DNA from: Bacteroidales bacterium | GTDB taxonomy: Bacteria; Bacteroidota; Bacteroidia; Bacteroidales; UBA1402 | NCBI GenBank assembly: GCA_017464285.1 | Contig: JAFUDT010000004.1 | Location: forward strand, 186,001-250,000 | Direction of reading: 5' to 3' | Length of the DNA stretch: 64,000 nucleotides | Shown: one piece after another, positions 25,358 to 33,205 of the stretch | Position numbering within the stretch: the first letter of the stretch is position 1 | How the letters are laid out: each line of letters starts with the position of its first letter | Program-made: the position numbers and the translations under genes | The notes under the pieces: model-generated | Told to the model about the DNA's origin: nothing | The model's database searches: none | What the model saw: the letters and a program-made list of their open reading frames with translations, nothing else

Positions 25358-26271
25358 TTAGCTAAATCTTTCAGTTTTGTAACGGTAGGGATATCCGTAG
25401 TCCCGGTAACAGTCAGATTATTATATGCCTGGAATAATTCCAAAGCGCGCTTTATGTCAGCTGTGAATATGTAATGATTTCCGTTCTTCGATAGTTTGGA
25501 CGGATCTGGAGCGAATCCAGCAGCTGTAAGTAGGCGAACAAGTTCATCTACATCAAAGCCTTTTTCAGATAATGCTAAATCTCTAACTCCTAATTGAATA
25601 GTAGTATTTTGATTTTTCCATGTCCGGAGTTTAGTTATAGTCTGTTGATCCGTCGTGCCGGTGACCGATAATGAAGCATCCTTTTGGAAATTCATCAAAG
25701 CATTCCGGACATCATCATTAAATAACCAATAACCGTTTTGCTTCTTAGGCACACCAACTCTTAAATACAGATTGAGTTCAAGCAAGTTGATAAGTTCTTC
25801 CATATCGGCTCCATATAACCCTTTTTTCAAAACACGATCCCCTAATACATAATTCGCGATTGTTTTCTTTGGACTCGGTGCAGAATACAGCGAATTAACC
25901 GATGAACGTGAAGTTGAAGAGCCAGAGGACCTTGTAGTTGAGGATCCTCCTCCGCTATATGAGCTTGACCTGTGAGAAGTATGAGAATAGTGACTTCCAC
26001 TGTTGCCAGAACGGTGAGAAGAATGAGAGCTATGTGATCGATGTGAACGGTGGTCAGCAATTACGCTAATATCACCGTTCTTGCGTACAGTAAGCACGTC
26101 CTTGAAGGACCGCCTAGCAAGTCCCCTAATGAACTTGTCGCCTTTATCCGGGAGCTTAATATCCGGGAGGGCGGTTTCCAGGTTCTCTGCCGCTGTTGCA
26201 TTCTGATGCAGGAAGGATGCTGCGGCAGTTAGTAATAGAGACCTTAATATGAGCTTGGATTTATCGTTCAT
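25354..26271 (-). CDS. hxsA: His-Xaa-Ser repeat protein HxsA, presumed modified substrate
   Basis: The 305-residue protein begins with a signal-peptide-like segment (LILRSLLLTAAASFLHQNATAA). Eight His-Xaa-Ser triplets lie at residues 74-102: HRS, HRS, HSS, HSS, HRS, then HYS, HTS, HRS after a short gap. A Ser/Gly-rich linker follows. The C-terminal half holds two similar repeats, each with a helix-rich unit ending VTGTTD (about residues 150-220 and 235-303), resembling peptidoglycan-binding type-1 domains. The protein is thus probably exported and attached to the cell wall, with the HxS tract as the site changed by HxsB/C. It overlaps both neighbours by four bases. Confidence 0.88.
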   Translation of the reverse strand: MNDKSKLILRSLLLTAAASFLHQNATAAENLETALPDIKLPDKGDKFIRGLARRSFKDVLTVRKNGDISVIADHRSHRSHSSHSSHRSGNSGSHYSHTSHRSSSYSGGGSSTTRSSGSSTSRSSVNSLYSAPSPKKTIANYVLGDRVLKKGLYGADMEELINLLELNLYLRVGVPKKQNGYWLFNDDVRNALMNFQKDASLSVTGTTDQQTITKLRTWKNQNTTIQLGVRDLALSEKGFDVDELVRLLTAAGFAPDPSKLSKNGNHYIFTADIKRALELFQAYNNLTVTGTTDIPTVTKLKDLAK

Positions 26272-27494
26272 TTTGCGGCGGATTTATTTTTGATGAAGTT
26301 GAGCCAGTAGTTGGACGGATCAACTGTCAACAGATAATCTATGCGTGTAAGGACCTCGTTTGATGGCATCCCTTTATTCTTGGAAATCGCGTTCACGAAA
26401 CCATCCATCTCTGCCGTAAGCAGCATTTCACACTTTGCCGAAAGGTCGGTCTTCATAGCGGTCAACCTCTTTGCCAACTTATCATCAAAGGAGCAATCAA
26501 TACCCGCTAGCATAGCGTTCAGAACCTTTTGCGCCTCATAGTAGTCTTTCTTGTCGTAAAGAGGTTGAGCCTTATTCAAATACTCATAGACAAGGCCGGA
26601 TGTTGCTTTCTGGACACCTGTTTTGGCGATTCCCTTGTATTTGGATTGCTTATACGACTCCTTGTAGGAATCTCCCGTCAATTTATAAACATCAGCGGCG
26701 GCCAGATAATCCTTTGCTTGGAATAGACTGTCAGCTCGGGCTATTCCGTTGTTGAATTCCGTTACAGCATCTTTTGCGCCTAGGAAAGACACAAGATTTG
26801 ACACTAGTATGATGACAGCTAACGCTGGTGCTGCTATTACAGCAAACAGTCCTGCCCGTTGAGGCCCCACCGGATGGGAGTGCTCATCTAGAACTTTCTG
26901 CTTCTCGTTTGCACACCATGAATCCAAATCCTGTCTCAATTCTTGGCCCAGTATCCAAATCTTCTGCTCCAAGAGATACAACTGGTTTTGCGCGTTGACT
27001 GGGAAATAGCCAGAAGGTCTCCTAAATAGCTTACCTTCAGGAACAACTACGGAAGATTGAAGTAGAGATAAATACTCTTTTTGGAGTCTTTGGAGCTCGG
27101 AAGCATAATCTGTTGGTGCTGTTGAAGTGGATGGCTTCGGTGCCTCTCCATTCTTGCGGATGGAAGATTCCGGCAACATATCTGCCCCATATGCAATGGA
27201 ATCGCAGATGTAAAGGACTTCGGCGCTGTCGTAGTTGGAGTGGGTTGTCAAGAAATCATCTAAAAAAACGCCGACCTCCGACTGCCAGTCCGTGTCTGGG
27301 TTATTCTTACAAGCGAGCAATAACTTGCCATACCCTTTGGTCTGGAGGTCTTTAACTATTGTGTGCTCATTCGACAATTTGTCAAATGCGCCATAATCTG
27401 ACAGTATATACACCAAACGGAGATCTTCCAGAATCTCCTGGCCGTGTTTTTCAACGACCTGCCTAATGGTTGTATGTAATGCGGAATCACTCAA
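26268..27494 (-). CDS. Membrane-anchored protein with TPR-like C-terminal region, unknown function
   Basis: The 408-residue protein has a soluble helical N-terminal domain (residues 1-90, with RLVYILSDYGAFDKL) that could be a death-fold-like or other adaptor domain. A linker with coiled-coil character (YASELQRLQKEYLSLL) and one membrane helix (FAVIAAPALAVIILVSNLVSF, about residues 217-240) follow. The C-terminal part has repeated helical units (NNGIARADSLFQAKDYLAAADVY is split here as NGIARADSLFQ and AKDYLAAADVYKL) typical of TPR-like repeats, probably outside the membrane. It sits between the phosphatase and hxsA with four-base overlaps on both sides, so it may connect the cytoplasmic signalling module to the exported HxsA. 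Confidence 0.72.
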   Translation of the reverse strand: MSDSALHTTIRQVVEKHGQEILEDLRLVYILSDYGAFDKLSNEHTIVKDLQTKGYGKLLLACKNNPDTDWQSEVGVFLDDFLTTHSNYDSAEVLYICDSIAYGADMLPESSIRKNGEAPKPSTSTAPTDYASELQRLQKEYLSLLQSSVVVPEGKLFRRPSGYFPVNAQNQLYLLEQKIWILGQELRQDLDSWCANEKQKVLDEHSHPVGPQRAGLFAVIAAPALAVIILVSNLVSFLGAKDAVTEFNNGIARADSLFQAKDYLAAADVYKLTGDSYKESYKQSKYKGIAKTGVQKATSGLVYEYLNKAQPLYDKKDYYEAQKVLNAMLAGIDCSFDDKLAKRLTAMKTDLSAKCEMLLTAEMDGFVNAISKNKGMPSNEVLTRIDYLLTVDPSNYWLNFIKNKSAAK

Positions 27495-28672
27495 ATCAAT
27501 TCCTCCTTTAATTTACTCAACTGTTTTTCCAAGACTGCAATGCTCTGTTCGACCCTTTGAATATCAGTCAAAACATAATTGTACTCTATTGTGTTTTGTT
27601 GACTAGCATCCTTGACCGGCTCCAAGCAATCTCTTTTCTCAATAAGCGAATCCTTTTGGCTGTTGGCATTGCTAAGTTTGGCATCTATACGGTTGATTTG
27701 CCACTGCAATAAGTTAGCACGCGCGTTTTGAAGCTCCTTGAAATCGATAAGTGCGGCTACAGACATATCATCCTTACTCCCAATCTTACTCAATTTGGGA
27801 AGGTCTTCCTTAAGGGATTGGAGCGCATTTTCCCGGCCATCCTTGCCTGAGCCAAGCATTTTCGCTATCTGGATATAGAAGTTGACCATATTCTCCGTTT
27901 CCCCAAAGGAATCATCTATGCCATCCGATCCGAGGAAAATTGCTGCCGGGCGGGATGTTCTGCCACCATAGCAATATCGGAATTCATCAATGGCGTCAGA
28001 ATCACATAGTGATGTGGTTTTGTTTAGGAAACACTTGTCGTCCCACGGGATTGGTTCCCTCCAGGCGCCATCGGCATCGAATGAAATGCACTTCCCATCT
28101 CCAATATGGAAGGCAAACCAATACTTCTGTGAAGCCACTACTGCCATCAGCGTACAGCCGTATGTCTTCTCCAGATTGTCAAGGTATGCGGATGTATATT
28201 TCTCCGGAACGGTAGCAAGTTCCTGTTCTGTCAAAGGATTATTGGCAGCGTGTTCCTCAATGGCCATATGCCAACATGCAATGATAGACTTGAAAAGTTG
28301 ACGGAAAGATTCATCTACCTTCGTCTCCTTTTCTAGATTACCCTTCGCCCTTTGCGTCGTAAGCGCCTCAACTTGGGTGAATTCGGATGCCTCAAGAATC
28401 TTTGCTACGGTGCCAAAGTCTTTTAGCAGCGTTTTAATTTGCTTCAAGGATACCTCAGCCGCAAACTTAGCTCCGACATCACTCCTGAAATAGCGTTCTC
28501 CGCCGTGGCCGTCGCAGACGATAGCAATTGAAACGCCTTTTTTACTCTCGTCCAAGGCATAGTCCTGGCAAACCTTATCTACTAAGATATGGCTTTCACC
28601 CTGACAAAAAGTCGAGAAACTATTCATCGCATCCAAATTAAAAAAAGTGCGAATATTGTTCTCAATTCCCAT
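27491..28672 (-). CDS. PP2C-family protein phosphatase with C-terminal coiled coil (TerY-P module)
   Basis: The 393-residue protein contains PP2C motifs: QDYAL near residue 36, VCDGHGGERYF with metal-binding Asp54, HIGDGKCISFDADG, LGSDGIDDSFG and GSKDDMSVAALI. The last 75 residues form a coiled coil (DIQRVEQSIAVLEKQLSKLK). A later start at 28627 (MNSFSTFCQG) is also possible. With the adjacent Ser/Thr kinase and vWA protein it forms the three-part module called the TerY-P triad in the tellurite-resistance literature, in which it would reverse kinase action. Confidence 0.88.
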   Translation of the reverse strand: MGIENNIRTFFNLDAMNSFSTFCQGESHILVDKVCQDYALDESKKGVSIAIVCDGHGGERYFRSDVGAKFAAEVSLKQIKTLLKDFGTVAKILEASEFTQVEALTTQRAKGNLEKETKVDESFRQLFKSIIACWHMAIEEHAANNPLTEQELATVPEKYTSAYLDNLEKTYGCTLMAVVASQKYWFAFHIGDGKCISFDADGAWREPIPWDDKCFLNKTTSLCDSDAIDEFRYCYGGRTSRPAAIFLGSDGIDDSFGETENMVNFYIQIAKMLGSGKDGRENALQSLKEDLPKLSKIGSKDDMSVAALIDFKELQNARANLLQWQINRIDAKLSNANSQKDSLIEKRDCLEPVKDASQQNTIEYNYVLTDIQRVEQSIAVLEKQLSKLKEELI

Positions 28673-28711
28673 AAACCTTGGAGATTATAAATTGTCTGTC
28701 TGGCACTTAAT

Positions 28712-29449
28712 TTAGTCCCAATCGTCGTAGGTGGAAGTGTCAACGGATGTGGCAACTTCAGCGCCATTGATATCCTGGATTGCGTCTTTGATTTCCTCAA
28801 CAACCTGTTCTTGCTTGGTAGCATCACCGGCAGAACTGCTTTTGCTTCCAATCTGGGAAGAAGTAACAGCGACGATACGAATTATCTGCTTTAGCGCATC
28901 AATATTGTGAACGGTGAAGACTGCTTCATTAGAGCCGGTAAACTGTTCCAGAACGGATTTGTCCGCATCCTCGCCAATAGCGATGGCCACTTTGATGGAC
29001 GCCTTAAACCAGTTGTTTCCCTTGAGCTTTGCAAGGCCCGCCTGGAAATTGTCGGTAGGGCCTCCGTCGGATAGCAGAATGATTGCTGGGGCATAAGAAC
29101 CGCTGGCGGCCTGCATGTACCCACTACGAGAAAGTTTTGAACTCAGTTCCTCGCAAGCAGCCCCCAAAGACGTCAACCCACTGGCCTGGACATCCTGCCA
29201 GACAAATTCAGATGCTAGCTTAGGCTCACTGTAAAGCCAGTTGCAACCATTGGAGAATTCCAAAGCTGCTACTTTGATTTCAGCATCAGGATTGGTCTGA
29301 GAAATTTCTTCCAACATCGGAAGAACATTTACAACAGCATCGTTCACTGCTCCAATCTTATTCCCCATCATACTGCCAGAGGTGTCAATCATGAAGAAGA
29401 GCGTCATCGTTCTGCGAGGTACGCTTACAACATCGTCTAAAAGTCCCAT
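28712..29449 (-). CDS. TerY-like von Willebrand factor A domain protein
   Basis: The 245-residue protein is a single vWA domain with an intact metal-ion-dependent adhesion site: DTSGSM (Asp22, Ser24, Ser26), a Thr in SGLTSLGAA and the Asp in LLSDGGPTDN. It is acidic at the C-terminus (QDINGAEVATSVDTSTYDD). TerY proteins have this domain and usually act with a kinase and PP2C phosphatase encoded next door, exactly as here. It has no C-terminal zinc domain of its own; a matching zinc-ribbon protein is encoded separately at 30750-31115. Confidence 0.88.
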   Translation of the reverse strand: MGLLDDVVSVPRRTMTLFFMIDTSGSMMGNKIGAVNDAVVNVLPMLEEISQTNPDAEIKVAALEFSNGCNWLYSEPKLASEFVWQDVQASGLTSLGAACEELSSKLSRSGYMQAASGSYAPAIILLSDGGPTDNFQAGLAKLKGNNWFKASIKVAIAIGEDADKSVLEQFTGSNEAVFTVHNIDALKQIIRIVAVTSSQIGSKSSSAGDATKQEQVVEEIKDAIQDINGAEVATSVDTSTYDDWD

Positions 29450-29468
29450 AATATTAGCGTTTAATTAA

Positions 29469-30737
29469 TTATCCTTCAACTATTTGTCCCTTATTCCCTC
29501 CTACAAATGAAATTACTAGCCCATTTTTGACTGGACAGAATTCATTCGGGTTAACTGATTTAATTTTACCACTCGGAGTTTCAACAGTCCAAGCCTCCGG
29601 AGAGATGTTCTTGATAAGGAGTTTCCCATCATTGGTGTTTTCTACTACCTGACAATCGGGAATGTTATCGTGGTCAATGTACAATTTGGTTCCCTTGGTC
29701 AGAATCTGTTTCCTCGTTCCCAAGAGAAGGTACTTCGACACATCAATATCCCTCCCACAGTTAATGCACTTATGCTCAGGCCCCTCAATTTCAACAAAGG
29801 TTTCTTCCTTGCAATGCGGGCAAACCACCAATTCGTCCCTAATCCCGGCAATCACTTTTTCCCACTGGGATTCAATCAGACGAGTTTGTGGATTCTTCAA
29901 CTTCTCCTGGCTAAACTGTTCCGTAAAGACTTCCCGGAGTTTAGCCGGGAACACCCCCCAGCGCTTAATCACGTTCTGGTGAATTCCTCTAACAGGCCGG
30001 TTGCTTCGGTCATTAGGGTCAAATATAAATGTAGCCTCGCTTCCGTAGAATTTCTTTTCGAAGGATTCCGTCATGCAAGGACAAGAGACCACTTTTGCGC
30101 CTTCAAATGGGTGGTTGGCATAGAAAAGCATAAACAGAATAACCGAAAGAGAAAAACGGTCACTGTACTTGTTGGGCATTTTACCTCCCACAATCTCTGG
30201 TGCCATATAGCGCGCCTTCCCCAGGATTCCGGAACGTTCCCCTTCGGGCATCACATTATCATTATCACAAATTAAGACATCGCCCGTATAGGGATCAATG
30301 AAGAAGTTCCCATCATTGAGATCCTGATAACTGTATCCGAAACGGTGGAGCATCATAAAGCCATTGCAGATCTTCATCGCAGCAGCCAGCATTGCGGTAA
30401 AGGACTTGAATGTCACCTTGGCCAGGAGGAAATTACCAAACTCGTAATAATTCTTAGGCCTCAACGCCATGACATAGCCATAGCTACCATTCTGGCGGGC
30501 AGTAACATGCTCAGGCCATAGAAAAGCCTCTGACGGAGCGCCGGTCCTGATATTGTTGAGGAGGTTTTTGTAAAAAGCCTCTCCAGGCGGATTGAGATAC
30601 CATTTAAGCGCCTTCTGTTCGCCATTGAGGTCAACCAGATATACGATACCCTGACCGCCACGGCCAAGTTCCTTGATTATCGTCACATAACCCGCATTCG
30701 CCAGGTTAACCCTTTCTCCAGATTTCAGTTCTAACAT
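29469..30737 (-). CDS. Ser/Thr protein kinase with zinc ribbon and FHA-like tail (TerY-P module)
   Basis: The 422-residue protein has a Gly loop (LGRGGQGIVY, residues 24-33), ATP-binding Lys45 (ALKWY), the catalytic loop YQDLNDGN with Asp139 and Asn144, and Mg-binding Asp158 in CDNDNV. ARYMAPEIV is the APE region. The HRD and DFG motifs are thus changed to YQD and DND, but the essential residues remain, so activity is likely. After the kinase come a zinc ribbon (VCPHCKEE...HKCINCGRD) and a beta-rich tail (KLLIKNISPEAWTVET) resembling an FHA-type or similar beta-sandwich. It is the second gene of the operon. Confidence 0.86.
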   Translation of the reverse strand: MLELKSGERVNLANAGYVTIIKELGRGGQGIVYLVDLNGEQKALKWYLNPPGEAFYKNLLNNIRTGAPSEAFLWPEHVTARQNGSYGYVMALRPKNYYEFGNFLLAKVTFKSFTAMLAAAMKICNGFMMLHRFGYSYQDLNDGNFFIDPYTGDVLICDNDNVMPEGERSGILGKARYMAPEIVGGKMPNKYSDRFSLSVILFMLFYANHPFEGAKVVSCPCMTESFEKKFYGSEATFIFDPNDRSNRPVRGIHQNVIKRWGVFPAKLREVFTEQFSQEKLKNPQTRLIESQWEKVIAGIRDELVVCPHCKEETFVEIEGPEHKCINCGRDIDVSKYLLLGTRKQILTKGTKLYIDHDNIPDCQVVENTNDGKLLIKNISPEAWTVETPSGKIKSVNPNEFCPVKNGLVISFVGGNKGQIVEG

Positions 30738-30749
30738 TGCTCAGTTCTA

Positions 30750-31115
30750 TTAATAACCTCCACCTTTAAGGTCAATCTTTTCAACACGTTCAAGCGTACC
30801 AGATTGTCCACAATTGGGGCAAGTAACCCTTGATTGACCGTGATAACATACTATTTTGCCACACTGGCAAATAAAAAAACGCTTCTCGCCACAATAAGGA
30901 CACCCCGGATACTCATCATCCAAAGAAATCGAACCAGTTACATTTTTCGAATCGTATCCTTCCTTTTTGCCATTGTCCTTGTCTATCTTGAAAGCCCAAA
31001 CGAAACGGTACTGCTCCCATCCATCCTCATCCACGGTGATACCAAAATACCGCTTAGTTTCATCGCAGACAGCCATTATTGCAAAGGCTCGTTCGCTTAA
31101 CTTTCTCATCCGCAT
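30750..31115 (-). CDS. Stand-alone zinc-ribbon protein of TerY-C type, first gene of the operon
   Basis: The 121-residue protein has an N-terminal alpha-beta part (ERAFAIMAVCDETKRYFGI, then YRFVWAFKIDKDNG) and a C-terminal metal-binding region with CPYCGEKRFFICQCGK and TCPNCGQSG, giving several Cys ligands, and ends DLKGGGY. The arrangement matches the metal-binding domain often fused to the C-terminus of TerY. Here it is a separate gene, 12 bases before the kinase gene, which suggests it acts as a subunit of the same complex. Confidence 0.75.
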   Translation of the reverse strand: MRMRKLSERAFAIMAVCDETKRYFGITVDEDGWEQYRFVWAFKIDKDNGKKEGYDSKNVTGSISLDDEYPGCPYCGEKRFFICQCGKIVCYHGQSRVTCPNCGQSGTLERVEKIDLKGGGY

Positions 31116-31142
31116 AAAATTGGTTATAGTTACTTTAGCCTA

Positions 31143-31150
31143 CAAAGATA
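31143..31150 (-). promoter_or_regulatory. -7 promoter element of the kinase/Hxs operon
   Basis: On the minus strand TATCTTTG matches TAnnTTTG exactly and lies 28 bases before the first gene. An A/T tract occupies the spacer. No TTTG is seen at the usual -33 position. Confidence 0.5.
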
Positions 31151-31234
31151 CCTTTTTTTTTGGTCGATAATCATACATTCTAATACATACAATTACATTT
31201 AAATTGCGATTGTTCCACCTATTTAGTAAATTTG

Positions 31235-32262
31235 ACCCGTTGGCGGAATTAAATAGTTAGCAAAATGTATAACAAAAAAGTTGCATATATCGCAGATTTT
31301 TAGTAACTTAGAGTATTCAATCTTTAAGTTATACAATCTCGTTATGTGCAACTTGTACACAAAGTTCGTCAAATTTCTGGAGATATGCAAGGATTTCTCC
31401 AAAGATTTAGTTACAGAGTCCGGAAATGTTCGATGTCCAGGCCCTGTGCCTCGTTTCTCTGATTTGGAAGTCATCGCATTTAGCATGGCTGCCGAGGCTG
31501 AGGAGATAGATAGTGAGAACTGGTTGTTTGAATCGAAGCTGAAGGAGCGCTGTTCTTCTATTCCCAACCTTATCTCCCGCCGTCAATTCAACGACCGTCG
31601 CAAGTTGGTTAGCGGTCTTTGTGAGCAGATACGCAGCCGCATTGCCAACCGTATCGATTGTGGCGAGGATTACTTCTGCATAGACTCAAAGCCAATAGAA
31701 GTGTGCCGTGTGGCTCGTGGTAAGAGATGTAAGATGGGACGTACAGGCGACTTCCACAAAGCCCCTGACTTCGGTTACTGTGCATCACAAGCCTGTTACT
31801 TCTTCGGATATAAACTTCACGCACTCTGTGGCTTAAGCGGTGTCATACATTCATACGACCTGTCCAAGGCGAGTGTTCACGACATCAACTATCTGAATGA
31901 CATCAAGCCGCTTTACCACGATTGTAGCATATTCGGAGACAAGGGATATATCGGAGCGGAAATCCAGCTTGACCTCTTCGAGACGGCAAACATCAGGCTT
32001 GAGTGTCCCTACAGACACAATCAAAAGAACTGGAAGCCGACCTTCATTCCTCTTGCAAAGGCAAGAAAGAGGGTTGAAACGATCTTCTCACAACTTACTG
32101 ACCAGTTCCTCGTCATCAGGAACTACGCCAAGGAAACCTGCGGTCTTTTTGCCCGAATAGTGGGCAAAGTCAGTGCAATGACCGCATTACAATACATCAA
32201 TTACATTAACAACAAACCCATAGGCAGGATAAATATGCACTGATTTAATTCCGCCAACGGGT
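31235..32262 (+). mobile_element. Intact IS982-family insertion sequence
   Basis: Perfect 20-bp inverted repeats, ACCCGTTGGCGGAATTAAAT at 31235-31254 and its complement at 32243-32262, bound a 1,028-bp element with one transposase gene. A perfect 8-bp duplication TAAATTTG flanks it (31227-31234 and 32263-32270). The clean ends and intact gene indicate a recent insertion, between the kinase/Hxs operon and the endonuclease gene. Confidence 0.95.
31344..32243 (+). CDS. IS982-family transposase
   Basis: The 299-residue DDE transposase begins MCNLYTKFVKFLEICKDF. Key parts are RFSDLEVIAFSMAAEAEEID, FCIDSKPIEVC (first Asp), GDKGYIGAEIQ (second Asp) and KARKRVETIFSQL (Glu), in the IS982 arrangement. 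An upstream TTG at 31281 would add 21 residues, but ATG 31344 gives the usual IS982 N-terminus. The stop codon overlaps the right inverted repeat. Confidence 0.93.
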   Translation: MCNLYTKFVKFLEICKDFSKDLVTESGNVRCPGPVPRFSDLEVIAFSMAAEAEEIDSENWLFESKLKERCSSIPNLISRRQFNDRRKLVSGLCEQIRSRIANRIDCGEDYFCIDSKPIEVCRVARGKRCKMGRTGDFHKAPDFGYCASQACYFFGYKLHALCGLSGVIHSYDLSKASVHDINYLNDIKPLYHDCSIFGDKGYIGAEIQLDLFETANIRLECPYRHNQKNWKPTFIPLAKARKRVETIFSQLTDQFLVIRNYAKETCGLFARIVGKVSAMTALQYINYINNKPIGRINMH

Positions 32263-32270
32263 TAAATTTG
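32263..32270 (+). promoter_or_regulatory. -7 box of the endonuclease gene, duplicated by the IS982 insertion
   Basis: The 8-bp target duplication TAAATTTG itself fits TAnnTTTG. The left copy (31227-31234) has TTG at 31204-31206, 20 bases upstream, so the original promoter was probably split. The right copy, next to the gene start at 32275, now has IS sequence upstream with no TTTG at the right distance. Confidence 0.4.
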
Positions 32271-32274
32271 CGAT

Positions 32275-33072
32275 ATGTACAATAAGCCCCATATCAAATC
32301 TGTATTGATTCCAATGCTTCTTCTCTTGTTCTGCGTGATGCAAGCTGTAGATAGTCATGCACAGAATAAGGGACAGAAGTCTTCATATAAGATGGAAATC
32401 CCCATTTATGAAAAGGTGCCATACAAACAACATATAGTACATAGCGGATTTGAACTCCTTTTTAATGAGAATACAAGAATCCCGGAATGGGCTGCTTATG
32501 AGTTGACAGCAGAAGAAGTTCCTGGAACGGCACCAAGAGGGAGGCATTTTGACATCGATCCGGATGTACGTGGCATTCAGGCCAACAATGATGATTATAG
32601 GAACTCAGGTTGGGATAGAGGTCATATGGTCCCTGCAGGTGATATGAAGTTGGATGACCAGATGATGCGCGAGAGTTTCTATTTCTCCAATATCTGCCCA
32701 CAAAATAGAAACCTCAACGGCGGTGACTGGAAAACGCTCGAAGTATTATGTCGTATCTATGCACAGAAATACGGCAAGATTTTCATTGTATGCGGCCCTA
32801 TTGTCGGAAACAATATGTTCGGGCGCCTTGGCCCCCATCAGGTCGTCATACCTGATGCTTTTTATAAGGTTCTCCTAGTGGAGACAAAAAGCGGCTACGA
32901 GTCCATCGGGTTTATCATGAATAATGAGGCAGGACATAAGCCCCTTATTACATATGTGAAGACCGTAGATGAAGTGGAAGAAATCACGGGACTTGATTTT
33001 TTTTCATTGTTACCGGATAAAGTTGAAAGAAGAGTTGAATCGACTTACAATCTATCTATTTGGAATCTGTAA
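32275..33072 (+). CDS. Secreted DNA/RNA non-specific endonuclease (NUC1 type)
   Basis: The 265-residue protein starts with a signal peptide (IPMLLLLFCVMQAVDSHAQ) and contains the beta-beta-alpha-metal nuclease signature GWDRGHMVPAGDM (catalytic His117) followed by SNICPQNRNLNGGDWKTLE with the Mg-binding Asn. These are the hallmarks of Serratia-type nucleases, so it should degrade DNA and RNA in the periplasm or outside the cell. It is divergent from the kinase/Hxs operon, and before the IS982 insertion the two would have shared a short intergenic region. Its start lies only four bases after the presumed -7 box, so either the transcript is nearly leaderless or the promoter lies elsewhere. Confidence 0.9.
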   Translation: MYNKPHIKSVLIPMLLLLFCVMQAVDSHAQNKGQKSSYKMEIPIYEKVPYKQHIVHSGFELLFNENTRIPEWAAYELTAEEVPGTAPRGRHFDIDPDVRGIQANNDDYRNSGWDRGHMVPAGDMKLDDQMMRESFYFSNICPQNRNLNGGDWKTLEVLCRIYAQKYGKIFIVCGPIVGNNMFGRLGPHQVVIPDAFYKVLLVETKSGYESIGFIMNNEAGHKPLITYVKTVDEVEEITGLDFFSLLPDKVERRVESTYNLSIWNL

Positions 33073-33103
33073 CAACCAAAACAAGTAATCTTGGGGTTAT
33101 GAT

Positions 33104-33186
33104 TATCCCCGACCAAAGCCGGGGATAACGAAATGGAGTTTTTTGTCATGCTCAGAACGACAAAGATTCCCGGTCAAGCCGGGAAT
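33104..33186. repeat. Two REP-like palindromes
   Basis: TATCCCC(N10)GGGGATA at 33104-33127 and ATTCCCGG(N5)CCGGGAAT at 33166-33186 lie between the endonuclease gene and the DUF6371-like fragment. They have the form of dispersed palindromic repeats, and the first may also end endonuclease transcription. Confidence 0.55.
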
Positions 33187-33205
33187 GACAAAGAAACATG
33201 CCGGA

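Noticed and set aside
25900..26060. Short repeats in the HxS tract as a CRISPR-like or tandem DNA repeat
   Set aside because: The repeats are 3-9 bases long, in frame and encode His-Xaa-Ser triplets of HxsA. No spacers or cas genes are present anywhere in the window.
32275..33072. Endonuclease as a member of the minus-strand kinase/Hxs operon
   Set aside because: It is on the opposite strand with a signal peptide and its own promoter-like box. A functional link is possible but only by position.
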